In this document: one piece after another, positions 8,545 through 17,043 of the stretch | Layout: every line of letters starts with the position of its first letter | How positions within the stretch are numbered: the stretch's first letter is position 1 | Assembly (NCBI RefSeq): GCF_024266585.1 | Contig: NZ_CP100647.1 | Span: 561,001-625,000, forward strand | Direction: 5' to 3' | DNA: 64,000 nucleotides | From: Xanthomonas sacchari | Lineage (GTDB): Bacteria > Pseudomonadota > Gammaproteobacteria > Xanthomonadales > Xanthomonadaceae | The notes under the pieces: generated by a model | Seen by the model: only the letters and a program-made list of their open reading frames with translations | The model's database searches: none | What the model was told of the DNA's origin: nothing | Made by a program: the position numbers and the translations under genes

Positions 8545-9214
8545 GATTGCCGGCTTCGTAGATGGGGGACTGCATGCGCACCACGGCATAGGATTCGATG
8601 GGCAGGCGGCGATGGCCGCTGATCGGCTCTTCGAACAGCATCGAGGCAGGCGTGTAGCTTTCGCCGCCGCTGACCAAATCCGACAGGCCGACGATGACGC
8701 GGTCGACGAAGGGGACGATCAATGGCATGTTGTAGGTGACCTTGATCTTGAGGATGTTGGCATCCTGCACATTGACCTGGCTGCCACCGACGTTGGCGTT
8801 GCGGAACGCTAGGCTGTCGTTGGGAAGCGCATAGTGGCCGTCATACTGGCGTTCGCGGAACTCATTGAAGGCGGCGCGGGTCGGCGCAATGACCTCGATC
8901 CTGGAAAATAACTGCACCTCGGTGTAGCGGATCTTCTGCTTGGTCACCAGCACATTGGCGACATCGGGGGACTGCACGAACAGCGGCGTCAAGCCGCCTG
9001 CCAGCGCATCTGCCATGTCGTTCTTTCTGGCCCCGTTGACGGCGCCGGCCCGGGCCGCTTGAAAGGCGGCATAGTCCAGCACGCTTTTGGTCCGGTAGAT
9101 GAGCACGAACTGGAAGATCACCAGGACCAGGAAGAGGAAGGTTGGGACGACGACGCAGAATTCGATCAGGGATTGACCGCGTTGGTGCTGCGGTGAATAG
9201 CGCAATGCGATCAT
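8534..9214 (-). CDS. TadE-like minor pilin
   Basis: 226 aa. The N-terminus has the prepilin pattern G|QSLIEF (Gly then Glu at +5) directly before a 20-residue hydrophobic helix (CVVVPTFLFLVLVIFQFVLIY) and the TadE-typical KSVLDYAAFQAARAGAVNGA. These pseudopilins are processed by a prepilin peptidase and act in Tad/Flp pilus assembly. An AGGAGAAC ribosome binding site lies 5-6 bases before the ATG. The start overlaps the stop of the DUF192 gene by 4 bases (ATGA), implying translational coupling. The remaining 160 residues are a soluble periplasmic domain without recognised features. Confidence 0.85.
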   Translation of the reverse strand: MIALRYSPQHQRGQSLIEFCVVVPTFLFLVLVIFQFVLIYRTKSVLDYAAFQAARAGAVNGARKNDMADALAGGLTPLFVQSPDVANVLVTKQKIRYTEVQLFSRIEVIAPTRAAFNEFRERQYDGHYALPNDSLAFRNANVGGSQVNVQDANILKIKVTYNMPLIVPFVDRVIVGLSDLVSGGESYTPASMLFEEPISGHRRLPIESYAVVRMQSPIYEAGNLDH

Positions 9215-9606
9215 GAGCGTTCTCCTGCAGGAGCGACGATGCCGGTCGCGATGGACGATTCCGCCGGCCACCACACCAGATGCTCGCCACGCACAGGCTG
9301 CAGCGCCTGCATCGTACCGGGTGGCAGTTCAAGTGTGGCGTGGGCGCGCAGGCACAGGGCGCCGCGCCAAGGGCGCACGCCTTCGCGCCAGTCCAAGACG
9401 TTGCCGTCGCGATCGAAGAACAGCAGATCGAGCGGGTATGTCATGGCCAGGGTATGCACGCTGTTGCACGGCTCGATCAGCAGGCCTTCCCCCGGCCGCA
9501 GCGGTGCGCGTCCAAGCAGGCCGCGCAGCCGCAGCCACCAGGTGTCAGCGCGCCACACGCTGTCCAGCAGCACCTGTCCTTCGCGTCGGAGCGTGCCGCA
9601 CTTCAC
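9211..9606 (-). CDS. DUF192 family protein embedded in the Tad operon
   Basis: 131 aa. It shows the DUF192 core: a W-x-RLRGLLGR segment near residues 23-32, then LLIEPCNSVHTLAMTYPLDLLFFDRDGNVLDW, where the C-x-S-VHT-x-x-M pattern is the family signature. DUF192 proteins are small beta-barrel-like proteins of unknown function, usually single genes with signal peptides. This one has no signal peptide and overlaps its neighbours by 4 bases on each side (tadC stop 9603, TadE-like start 9214), so it is firmly part of the pilus operon. Confidence 0.88.
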   Translation of the reverse strand: MKCGTLRREGQVLLDSVWRADTWWLRLRGLLGRAPLRPGEGLLIEPCNSVHTLAMTYPLDLLFFDRDGNVLDWREGVRPWRGALCLRAHATLELPPGTMQALQPVRGEHLVWWPAESSIATGIVAPAGERS

Positions 9607-10493
9607 AGGATCCCCTGCTGCTTCATCTGCAGGTAGATGAAGTACGCCAGCACCACGAAGATCAACGGAAAGAAGAACAGCACCAGCGGTAGCATCATCT
9701 TGACCGGCGCTTCCAGTGCCAGTTTCTCTGCGCGCAGGAAGCGCTCTTCGCGGCGTTGCATGGCCTGCGAGCGGAGGGTCTCGCTGAGGCTGGCGCCGAC
9801 CCGGTCGGCCTGAATCAGGGCACTGGTGAAATTGGAGATCTGCGAGATATCCATGCGGTCGGCCATGCGCCGCAGCGCTTCGGCGCGCGGCAGGCCGGCC
9901 CGCAGATCGCGCAGCATGCGCGAGAACTCCTGCGCCAACGGACCCGGCGGGCCCTTCTGCACCGATTGCTCGATCGCGCCGGTGATGTTGAGGCCGGCCT
10001 CCACCGCCATGGTGATGAAATCCAGGAAGGTCGGCAGGTCGCGCACGACATGCTTGCTACGCTGCTTGCGCCGCTCGCCCAGCCACAAGGTCGGATACAT
10101 CCAGCCCAATGGAATGCCGAACAACAGACACATGCACAACGCGCCGAGGCTGAGCTTGCCGAGCAGCATCACGAAAACGGCGAATACCGCACTGACGGTG
10201 CCGGCCGCGACGATGCGGGTGCCATAGAGCTCTTCGGGCGTCAGCACGAAGTCCTGCCCGGCCGATTGCAGGCTGCGATGGGCGCGCTCCAGCTGGGAGG
10301 ACTTTAGGCGTGGCCCGACCACATGCGTGGCGGCGGTGACCAGCGGCCACAGCAGGCGCAGGACCGACGGCAGGGGATCCTGATAGTTGCGATCGTCCTG
10401 CGGGACCGCCTGCAATATGCCGCGCAGCGCGAACAGCACCAGACCGACGGCGGTGACGGCCAACAGGGCGACCAGGGCAAGCATCCAGTTCAT
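9603..10493 (-). CDS. tadC: TadC-like inner-membrane platform protein (type II/IV secretion F domain)
   Basis: 296 aa. Hydrophobic segments at residues 4-24 and about 100-135, and a C-terminal helix (MMLPLVLFFFPLIFVVLAYFIYL), flank a cytoplasmic T2SSF domain containing DLPTFLDFITMAVEAGLNITGAIEQ and RAEALRRMADRMDISQISNFTSALIQADRVG. With TadB it forms the membrane platform driven by TadA. It starts at the ATG at 10493, overlapping the tadB stop by 4 bases. Its C-terminal residues overlap the DUF192 start. Confidence 0.9.
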   Translation of the reverse strand: MNWMLALVALLAVTAVGLVLFALRGILQAVPQDDRNYQDPLPSVLRLLWPLVTAATHVVGPRLKSSQLERAHRSLQSAGQDFVLTPEELYGTRIVAAGTVSAVFAVFVMLLGKLSLGALCMCLLFGIPLGWMYPTLWLGERRKQRSKHVVRDLPTFLDFITMAVEAGLNITGAIEQSVQKGPPGPLAQEFSRMLRDLRAGLPRAEALRRMADRMDISQISNFTSALIQADRVGASLSETLRSQAMQRREERFLRAEKLALEAPVKMMLPLVLFFFPLIFVVLAYFIYLQMKQQGIL

Positions 10494-11341
10494 ATGTCGA
10501 TCGTCATGATCTTGCGGCACATGCGGTAGCCCAGGTATTCGAGCACGCACATCAAGGCAATGACGCACCAGCCGAGCAGGGTGTGGAACATCGGGTTCAT
10601 GGTTTCCGGATAGAACAGCACCAGGAACCCCACCAGTCCCGCCGGCAGCATGGCCATCACGATGCCCTGCAACCGACCCTGCGCGGTCAACGCCTTGACC
10701 TTGCCTTCCATGATCAGCTTGCGGCGCAGCGTCTCGGCAAGGGTGGACAGGCTTTCGGCGAGATTGCCGCCGACCTCGCGCGAGATGCCGACGGCGGCGA
10801 CGAACAGCTTCACGTCCGGGATGGGGACGCGGTTGGCGAAGTTCTCCAGCGCTTCGTCGGTGCGCACGCCCATGTGCTGTTCGCGCAGGACCAGCGCCAG
10901 TTCCTGCGCCAGCGGCGGTTGCCCATCGTGCGCCAGTGCCTCCAGCGCAGGATTGAAACCGACACCGGCGCGCAGGCTGCCGGACATCATCAGCAGGCTG
11001 TCCGGAAGCTGCTGCTGGATCTGATCGAGCCGGCGCTGCTTGAGCCACAGATAGACCTTGCGTGGCGCGATCGCCAGTACGATCACCGCCACGATCGGCA
11101 GCAGCAGGTTGCCGCTGATCAGCCACAGCAACAACGGGATCAGCAGAAGCAGCACGCCATTGGCGACGAAGAGCATCTGCGGATCGACGAACAGGAACAT
11201 GTCCGCCAGGTTCAGCCGCGCCTGGTCGACGAAGCGCTCATGGTAGCGCTGCATGAAGCTCGCACTGGCCCGGACCAGCAGCAGCCCGGAGACAGTGACG
11301 CAACTGAATGCGAGCAGGGCGACCAGCCAGATGTTATCCAT
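10490..11341 (-). CDS. tadB: TadB-like inner-membrane platform protein
   Basis: 283 aa. N-terminal helix (LVALLAFSCVTVSGLLLVRA), two adjoining helices at about residues 55-95, a T2SSF domain (LPDSLLMMSGSLRAGVGFNPALEALA and ISREVGGNLAESLSTLAETLRRKL) and C-terminal helices (GIVMAMLPAGLVGFLVLFY and GWCVIALMCVLEYLGY). It partners TadC in the Tad pilus machine. The start at 11341 overlaps the end of the ATPase gene (11334) by 8 bases, as in many tadABC operons. Confidence 0.9.
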   Translation of the reverse strand: MDNIWLVALLAFSCVTVSGLLLVRASASFMQRYHERFVDQARLNLADMFLFVDPQMLFVANGVLLLLIPLLLWLISGNLLLPIVAVIVLAIAPRKVYLWLKQRRLDQIQQQLPDSLLMMSGSLRAGVGFNPALEALAHDGQPPLAQELALVLREQHMGVRTDEALENFANRVPIPDVKLFVAAVGISREVGGNLAESLSTLAETLRRKLIMEGKVKALTAQGRLQGIVMAMLPAGLVGFLVLFYPETMNPMFHTLLGWCVIALMCVLEYLGYRMCRKIMTIDI

Positions 11342-13055
11342 TGCCCTGGCCGCCGTTGCGGAAGATCGACAGGTCTACCGGAACGCCGCGCTCGGAGAGC
11401 TCTTCGTAGAACTCCGGCACCGCGCCGGTGGCCATGAACTCTCCGCTGACCTTGCCGTCGCGGCCGCTATTGGACCTGGCCTTGAATAGGAAGACATCCT
11501 GCAACTGGATGGTGCCGCTTTCCACACCGGTGATTTCCGTGATGTGGCTGACCTTGCGTGACCCGCAAGGGAAGCGCTTCTGGTGCACGATCAGGTCGAC
11601 GGCAGAGGCGATCTGTTCGCGAACCACCGTCATCGGCAGCTCCATGCCGGCCATCATCACCATCACTTCCAGGCGAGACAGCGCTTCGCGCGGATTGTTG
11701 GCGTGCGCTGTGGTCAGCGAGCCTTCGTGGCCGGTGTTCATCGCCTGCAACATGTCCAGCGCCTCGCCGCCGCGGCACTCGCCGACCACGATGCGATCCG
11801 GACGCATGCGCAGCGCATTGCGGACCAGGTCGCGAATGGAGATATGGCCCTTGCCTTCCATGTTCGGCGGGCGCGCCTCCAACGCGACCAGGTTCGGCTG
11901 GACCAGCTTCAACTCGGCTGCATCCTCGATGGTGACGATGCGGTCGGTGTCGGGAATGAAGTTGGACAGGATGTTCAGCAGTGTCGTCTTGCCGGAGCCG
12001 GTGCCGCCGGTCACGACGATATTGCGTCGCTCGCGCACCGCCATCGTGAGGAATTCCAGCATCGGCGCGTTGAGCGAGCCGAAGTCGATGAGATCCTTTC
12101 CTTCCAGCTTGCGCTTGGCGAACTTACGGATACTGATGCTGGGCCCGCGCAGGGCGATCGGAGGAATGATCGCGTTGACGCGCGAGCCGTCCTTCAGGCG
12201 CGCGTCGACCATCGGCGAGCTCTCGTCGATGCGGCGGCCGAGCGGGGTGACGATGCGTTCGATCGCCGACAGTACGGCGCGGTCGCTGGTGAAGCACACC
12301 GCGGACTGCTCGATGCGGCCGGCGCGCTCGATGAAGATCTGGTCGTAGGCGTTGACCATGATTTCGGTCACCGTGTTGTCCTCGATCAGGTCCTCCAGCG
12401 GCCCCAGGCCGATCGCCTCGTCCAGCACCTCCTTGGCCAAGCGCCGACGATTGACGGTCTTGGGCAGGTCGGCGAACTCCCGCTCCAGCACGTCGTCGAT
12501 CAGGCTGATCGTGGTCGCGCGCAGCGTGTCGTCGCCCATGCTGCGCACGTCCAGGCGTCGCAGATCCATCTGCTTGACTAGCGCGGCATGGACCTTCGCG
12601 CGGTAGACCGCGATGTCCGGCGGCAGGTCCTGCGGCCGCGCCAGTTGCTGCTGCGGCTCGGCGATCGGCTGATTGGCTGCGGCGGCGACGTGCTCCTCGA
12701 TCGGCGCCGCCGGCGCGTTGAAGGCGCCGGCATCCTGCCTGGCGGCCGGTGCCGCGTCGGGCTCGTCGCCGACGACTTGCAGGCGATAGTCGCCGATCTG
12801 CACCAGGTCGCGGCTGCTCAGCGGGCCACGGCTGCCGGTCACCTTTTCGCCGTTGACTAGCACCGATGCGCGGCCGCCCAGCGTCTCGATGAAGATGCCG
12901 GTGTCCTCGCGTTTCAACGCCGCATGTTGCTGCGCAATGCTCCAGCCCTGCAGGACGACCAGATTGCCATCGCCGCGGCCGATACCGCATTCGCGATGCA
13001 GGCAGCGGACGTGGCGGCGGTCGCGGTTGGGTGTGTCGATCAGGATATTGAACAT
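11334..13055 (-). CDS. tadA: FHA-domain fused TadA/CpaF pilus ATPase
   Basis: 573 aa. Residues 1-95 form a forkhead-associated fold: GIGRGDGN (24-31), a core IAQQHAAL where most FHA domains have S-x-x-H (the serine position is alanine, H44 kept), and VNGEKV (67-72). An A/P-rich linker (96-135) leads to a CpaF-type secretion ATPase: an N-terminal domain with RLAKEVLDEAIGLGPLEDLIED, Walker A GGTGSGKTT (about 351-359), an Asp box (VTIEDAAELKL) and Walker B/His box (RIVVGECRGGEALDMLQAM; GSLTTAHANN). It energises Flp pilus assembly. No separate CpaE/TadZ gene is nearby; the FHA domain may take over recruitment or phospho-signal input, which is inference. Confidence 0.92.
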   Translation of the reverse strand: MFNILIDTPNRDRRHVRCLHRECGIGRGDGNLVVLQGWSIAQQHAALKREDTGIFIETLGGRASVLVNGEKVTGSRGPLSSRDLVQIGDYRLQVVGDEPDAAPAARQDAGAFNAPAAPIEEHVAAAANQPIAEPQQQLARPQDLPPDIAVYRAKVHAALVKQMDLRRLDVRSMGDDTLRATTISLIDDVLEREFADLPKTVNRRRLAKEVLDEAIGLGPLEDLIEDNTVTEIMVNAYDQIFIERAGRIEQSAVCFTSDRAVLSAIERIVTPLGRRIDESSPMVDARLKDGSRVNAIIPPIALRGPSISIRKFAKRKLEGKDLIDFGSLNAPMLEFLTMAVRERRNIVVTGGTGSGKTTLLNILSNFIPDTDRIVTIEDAAELKLVQPNLVALEARPPNMEGKGHISIRDLVRNALRMRPDRIVVGECRGGEALDMLQAMNTGHEGSLTTAHANNPREALSRLEVMVMMAGMELPMTVVREQIASAVDLIVHQKRFPCGSRKVSHITEITGVESGTIQLQDVFLFKARSNSGRDGKVSGEFMATGAVPEFYEELSERGVPVDLSIFRNGGQGNG

Positions 13056-13080
13056 GGCGTCTGTCTACGAGTCGGGACGA

Positions 13081-14568
13081 TTACTGGACGTAGTCCTTGC
13101 TGCGCTTGGGCATCGCTTCCCTGCCACGCTCCTGGATGCGGCGTCCGCGCTCCAGGCCTTCCTGGTTCTCTGCCGAATCGGGGGTGAGGATGCGCGGGGT
13201 CACGAACATCACCAGTTCGGTCCGGTTGCCGCGGAAGCCGTCGGAGCGGAACAGCTTGCCCAGGATCGGAATCTCGCCCAGCAGGGGAAGCTTCTTGGCG
13301 TCTTGTTGCGCGCTGGAATCGATTAGGCCGGAAACGACGATGGTCTGGCCCGCCTTGACGTTCAGTTCGGACTCGGTACGGCGGGTGGTGAAGCCAGGCA
13401 CGCCCTGTACGGTGACAGTGGGATCGACACGGCTGACTTCTGCCAGCAGACGGGTGGAGATCTCCTGGTTGCCATTGACCAGCGGCTCGATGTCCAGCTT
13501 GATGCCGTATTCCTTGAAATCCACGGTCACTTGACCGAATCCCTGCGGGATCGGGATCGGCACCTCGCCGCCGACCAGGAACTTGGCCTGGCCGCCGCTG
13601 CGCGCACTGAGTTGCGGCGACGCCAGCAGGAACGCCTTGCCCTTGTTCATCAGCAGGTTGATCGCCGAGCCGATCTGGGTGGCGATACCGAAGAAGGCTT
13701 GGGTGCCGGGCACGCGATTGGGCAGGACCACGCCCGCCGCCGGAGTGCCCGAAGGATTGATCCGGTAGTAATCGTTGGTGGTGAAGTCCTTCAGCAGTCC
13801 GCCGACCGGGCCCTGGATCACGTTGTCCCATTGGATGCCCAGTTCTTCCAGGGCATTGCTGTCGAACTCCATGATCTTCACGTCCATCAGCACCATCGGG
13901 CGCATCCCCACCGGATCGGCGGAGGTGAAGTTGAGCACGCTCGGATACAGCTTCATCAGTGCTTCGATGCGCTTAGCCACGCCAGGATTGATGTCCTGTC
14001 CGGTGATCACCACGCGGTCGGCGACCGCATGCACGCCCAGATTCGGTACGTCGGCCAGTAGCGTGCGGATGGTTTCCACCGTGGCGCTGGCATTGCCGTC
14101 CATGACTTCGACCGGTACATCGATCTGGCGCCCATCCTGCAACCACAGATGCACGCTGGTCGCACCTGGCTTCTGGCCGATGATGACCAACTCACGCTTG
14201 CCGATGTTGGTCACCTGGACCAATTCGCCATTGCCGACGGCCACCCGCTTCAATGCCTGCGGAAGGCTGTGCACGGCGGCCTGGCCGGCATAGATGCGGG
14301 CGCGCTCGGGCAGCGGTGTGACGTCGGCGTTGCCGGCGGCGCGCTGGTACGCAGGATTCGGGACAGGCGCAGGGAAATTGCCGTTCATCGGCACCGGCGA
14401 CTGATTTCCCGTGGCCTGCGCTTGCGGCTGCGTTCTCGTGTCGGGCGCGACCCTGACCGGCACCGGCACGAGGCCGGATTGCTGCTGCGCCTGGACGTCG
14501 CTGTTCATGGTCATGGTCGCTGCGGCGAGCATGGGAAGGAAAGAAACACTCCATGTAGTCCTGCGCAT
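13081..14568 (-). CDS. cpaC: outer-membrane secretin of the Tad pilus (CpaC/RcpA)
   Basis: 495 aa. A signal peptide (residues 1-28, ending near SDVQAQ) is followed by a proline/glutamine-rich stretch, an N-domain (LPQALKRVAVGNGELVQVTNIGKRELVIIGQKPGATSVHLW) typical of the CpaC pilus-periplasmic motif, a BON-like segment (LGVHAVADRVVITGQDIN), and the secretin C-domain (about 300-460) with FLVGGEVPIPIPQGFGQVTVDFKEYGIKLDI and the closing ELVMFVTPRILTP. It forms the outer-membrane channel for the pilus. It lies 3 bases after cpaB and 25 bases before the ATPase gene. Confidence 0.92.
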   Translation of the reverse strand: MRRTTWSVSFLPMLAAATMTMNSDVQAQQQSGLVPVPVRVAPDTRTQPQAQATGNQSPVPMNGNFPAPVPNPAYQRAAGNADVTPLPERARIYAGQAAVHSLPQALKRVAVGNGELVQVTNIGKRELVIIGQKPGATSVHLWLQDGRQIDVPVEVMDGNASATVETIRTLLADVPNLGVHAVADRVVITGQDINPGVAKRIEALMKLYPSVLNFTSADPVGMRPMVLMDVKIMEFDSNALEELGIQWDNVIQGPVGGLLKDFTTNDYYRINPSGTPAAGVVLPNRVPGTQAFFGIATQIGSAINLLMNKGKAFLLASPQLSARSGGQAKFLVGGEVPIPIPQGFGQVTVDFKEYGIKLDIEPLVNGNQEISTRLLAEVSRVDPTVTVQGVPGFTTRRTESELNVKAGQTIVVSGLIDSSAQQDAKKLPLLGEIPILGKLFRSDGFRGNRTELVMFVTPRILTPDSAENQEGLERGRRIQERGREAMPKRSKDYVQ

Positions 14569-14571
14569 GCG

Positions 14572-15351
14572 TCAGCCTTTGCCTCCGATGATGAATTCCA
14601 CGCCGCTGCTGCCGCCGGGCTTGGCGGTGCCGAGCAACTCTTTCTGGGTCATGCCGTTGAGGCCGAACGAGTTCCGGTCCTCAACCTGGCGCAGCATCAC
14701 TCGCATCGCCCCCGCCTTGGCCGCCACCGTCAGGCGCTCTGCCTGCTGCGGGCTCAGTTCCAGGGTGATGTTGGAGAAACCTTGCTGGTCTTCCTGTACG
14801 GGCGTGTCGCCGACACGGTTGCCGGTCGCTAGGACGTTGATGTTTTCCAGCAGCGGGATGACGCGCGAGCCGGCGTTTTCCTGTTCAACGGTCAGCAGGA
14901 TATCGACATGGTCGCCAGGCGCGATCATGCCGGAGATCGAGTTGGTTTCGTCCACGGGTAGGGTGTAGCCGACGGCGCCCGGCTTGATCACGCGCGAGAA
15001 CTGGTCGTACAGCGGCACCAACGCGCTGGCGCCCAGCGGAGCGCCCTGGCGGACGGGCGCGCGCAGCATGCGACCGCTGAACTGGTCCACGTTCTCCGGC
15101 GTCACCGCATCGGCGGGCTGCAGGTCGGCAGGCACCTCGCGGACGGCCAGATCGGACGTGGTGACCACCGTCCCCGGTGCCATGTCGGATTTGGGCACGG
15201 CCACCGCGACGGTCTGGCCGACATCCTTGGTTCGCGCGGCCACGGCGCTCTGGACGTAGCGCACCGCGACGAAGGCCGCCAGGGCGCCGAGGCCCAGGGC
15301 GACCACGATGAACAGCAGGTTGCGGTTCGGCTTGAATGCAGGCGCCTTCAT
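14572..15351 (-). CDS. cpaB: Flp pilus assembly protein CpaB/RcpC
   Basis: 259 aa. One N-terminal membrane helix (LLFIVVALGLGALAAFVAVRYV, residues 11-32) is followed by a SAF domain (VAVPKSDMAPGTVVTTSDLAVREVP, MLRAPVRQGAPLGASALV) and the CpaB-typical VDETNSISGMIAPGDHVDILLTVE. The ATG at 15351 has a GGGGTGG ribosome binding site close by; a GTG at 15357 is possible. It overlaps the stop of the small pilin-like gene upstream by 4 bases. Confidence 0.9.
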   Translation of the reverse strand: MKAPAFKPNRNLLFIVVALGLGALAAFVAVRYVQSAVAARTKDVGQTVAVAVPKSDMAPGTVVTTSDLAVREVPADLQPADAVTPENVDQFSGRMLRAPVRQGAPLGASALVPLYDQFSRVIKPGAVGYTLPVDETNSISGMIAPGDHVDILLTVEQENAGSRVIPLLENINVLATGNRVGDTPVQEDQQGFSNITLELSPQQAERLTVAAKAGAMRVMLRQVEDRNSFGLNGMTQKELLGTAKPGGSSGVEFIIGGKG

Positions 15352-15548
15352 AGCCACCCCAGCGACAGCGCATAGGTGAAGCTGGCGTACGCCTTGCGCA
15401 GCGAATCGATCAGTTCCAGGATGATGTTGGGCTGCGCCACGAGCACGATGACCGCCAGCATGGTGACGATGCTGTACTCGATCAGGGCCGCGCCGCGTTG
15501 TTGCCGGGCGGAGGGCGGGAAGGCGGATCTCACGGCGTTCGTCCTCAT
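15348..15548 (-). CDS. second small Flp-like pilin
   Basis: 66 aa. The sequence RGAALIEYSIVTMLAVIVLV has the Flp/TadE processing pattern: glycine, then A-A-L-I-E with glutamate at +5 and tyrosine at +6 of the predicted mature protein, then a hydrophobic helix. The remaining 25 residues (ELIDSLRKAYASFTYALSLGWL) are amphipathic. Its length and position make it a candidate minor pilin or an alternative major pilin of the same machine. It overlaps both neighbours by 4 bases (ATGA at 15545-15548 and 15348-15351). Confidence 0.75.
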   Translation of the reverse strand: MRTNAVRSAFPPSARQQRGAALIEYSIVTMLAVIVLVAQPNIILELIDSLRKAYASFTYALSLGWL

Positions 15549-16225
15549 TGCTGTAGCTGATTGACCACGATCGAGGTGCCCTTCTCGCGGCGGTTGAAGG
15601 TCAGGGTCATCTGCTGCTTGCCCTTGCTGTAGCTGCTGACGCAACTGTTGGAAATCATCGAACAGGCCGTCGCCGAGGATTGCGCCGTCCAACCTTCGGC
15701 CGGTAGCCGATTGCGATAGAAGGCCTCGCTCTGATACGGCGATAACGTGCTTTCCATCGCGAGCGTACGTCCGGGGTTGTCCAGATACTGGATGTCGTTG
15801 ACGACCGTGGTGCCGGACGGCTTCATGAAGTCCGCACCCGGCGCAGTCCGCGGCTTCTCCTTGAGCAGGCGCACGATGCCGACCTGCGCTTCGCTGCCCG
15901 TACCGGCGCCGTTGAGCTCGATGGTGATGTAATGCTCGCCCTGGGCGTGGCCGACAATGGTCTTGCTGCCGACGTCGTTGACCGTGACCTGCCCGGGCCA
16001 CTGCTTCGAATAGAAGGCGATCAACTGCTGCGGCGACTGCTGGCTCGTATAGCGCGACGCGCGCATATGCAGACCGTTGTAGATCATGTGCTTGGACACC
16101 CACTCGCTCTTCGCGTCGTCGGGCTCGGGCACGTCGGGCCACTCCGCGGCGCATGCGGCCGCCGGCGCCAGCAGGACCAACAGCGCCAGGATCAGGCGAA
16201 CCACGGGCTCAGCGCGGCGGGGCAT
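15545..16225 (-). CDS. secreted protein of unknown function in the Tad operon
   Basis: 226 aa. Signal peptide: arginine-rich start then VRLILALLVLLAPAAACAAE, cleaved about residue 25. The mature part has a helix-sheet pattern including LIAFYSKQWPGQVTVNDVGSKTIVGHAQGEHYITIELNG and a second half with SEAFYRNRLPAEGWTAQSSATACSM; the two halves may be a repeat (LIAFYSKQWPG versus AFYRNRLPAEGW), as in proteins that pair two copies of a small alpha/beta unit. No family name can be given. It overlaps the TadE-like gene upstream by 17 bases and the next gene by 4, so it belongs to the pilus operon. Confidence 0.75.
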   Translation of the reverse strand: MPRRAEPVVRLILALLVLLAPAAACAAEWPDVPEPDDAKSEWVSKHMIYNGLHMRASRYTSQQSPQQLIAFYSKQWPGQVTVNDVGSKTIVGHAQGEHYITIELNGAGTGSEAQVGIVRLLKEKPRTAPGADFMKPSGTTVVNDIQYLDNPGRTLAMESTLSPYQSEAFYRNRLPAEGWTAQSSATACSMISNSCVSSYSKGKQQMTLTFNRREKGTSIVVNQLQQ

Positions 16226-17030
16226 ACGGTTCCAGCTTGTCCACGGGCACAACGTCGGGGGCGATGTAGCCCGGCTCGAATCGACTGATGGTGCCGACGA
16301 TCGGGATGATCTTGAGTGGATCGAACAGCTGCGCCGAGTCGCTCAGGTAAGAGCCGGGTACCAGCGTGCGTACCTGACCGATGACGGAACGCTTGGCCGG
16401 ATTCTTGGCAGTGCCCGGTCCGGCTGCATTCCAGGGGTCGGTCAACAGGCTGTTGCTGCCCTGCATGCGCAGCCCAAGCTGGTCGAACGGTTCCAGGAAC
16501 GCCGCACTGCCGCCGTTGGCGAGCTTGAGGTCCTGCACGCTGACGCTCAGGTTGGACGTCACCAGCCCTTTGTCGTTCGGCGGGAAGTTGCCGGGAATCT
16601 TGCTGATCAGACTGCTGAGGCGATCGAGGATGCCGGAGGACCGCTCGTTCTTGTAGGCGTTGACCCGGATGTCGCCGCGTTCCAGCAGCGGTTGGTTGGA
16701 GAAGGTGTTCAGCAGCGGGTTGTCCACACGATCGCGCGCAGCGCCGGTGCTGGCGCGGCTCACGATTGGTGTATCCGCCTTGCCGAAATGCCGGTCCACC
16801 GTCAGGTCGCGCATGCGCGTGGCGGATGGCAGGGTGTAGTCCTTCGCCACTGTGGCCTCCCAGGCGGCGGCGCGCGCCGCCTGCTGGGTGGCCTGGCGCA
16901 AATGGATGTACTTGCCCATGATCGGGATCAACAGGAACAGCGGAACCAGGACGGCGCACAGCACCGCGGCCTCGGTGAGGCTCTGGCCGTCCTGGCGTCC
17001 GCGCAATCGCGGTTGTCGACGCTGGCGCAT
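16209..17030 (-). CDS. TadE-like pseudopilin, larger version
   Basis: 273 aa. The N-terminus DGQSLTEAAVLCAVLVPLFLLIP carries the prepilin pattern (Gly, then Glu at +5) and the hydrophobic helix; next comes LRQATQQAARAAAWEATVA, the conserved helical part of TadE/TadF proteins. The periplasmic remainder is hydrophilic (DNPLLNTFSNQPLLERGDIRVN, NFPPNDKGLVTSNLSVSVQDL) and not recognised. It lies 13 bases after the upstream lipoprotein gene. Confidence 0.8.
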   Translation of the reverse strand: MRQRRQPRLRGRQDGQSLTEAAVLCAVLVPLFLLIPIMGKYIHLRQATQQAARAAAWEATVAKDYTLPSATRMRDLTVDRHFGKADTPIVSRASTGAARDRVDNPLLNTFSNQPLLERGDIRVNAYKNERSSGILDRLSSLISKIPGNFPPNDKGLVTSNLSVSVQDLKLANGGSAAFLEPFDQLGLRMQGSNSLLTDPWNAAGPGTAKNPAKRSVIGQVRTLVPGSYLSDSAQLFDPLKIIPIVGTISRFEPGYIAPDVVPVDKLEPYAPPR

Positions 17031-17043
17031 GCTTGCGACCCTC

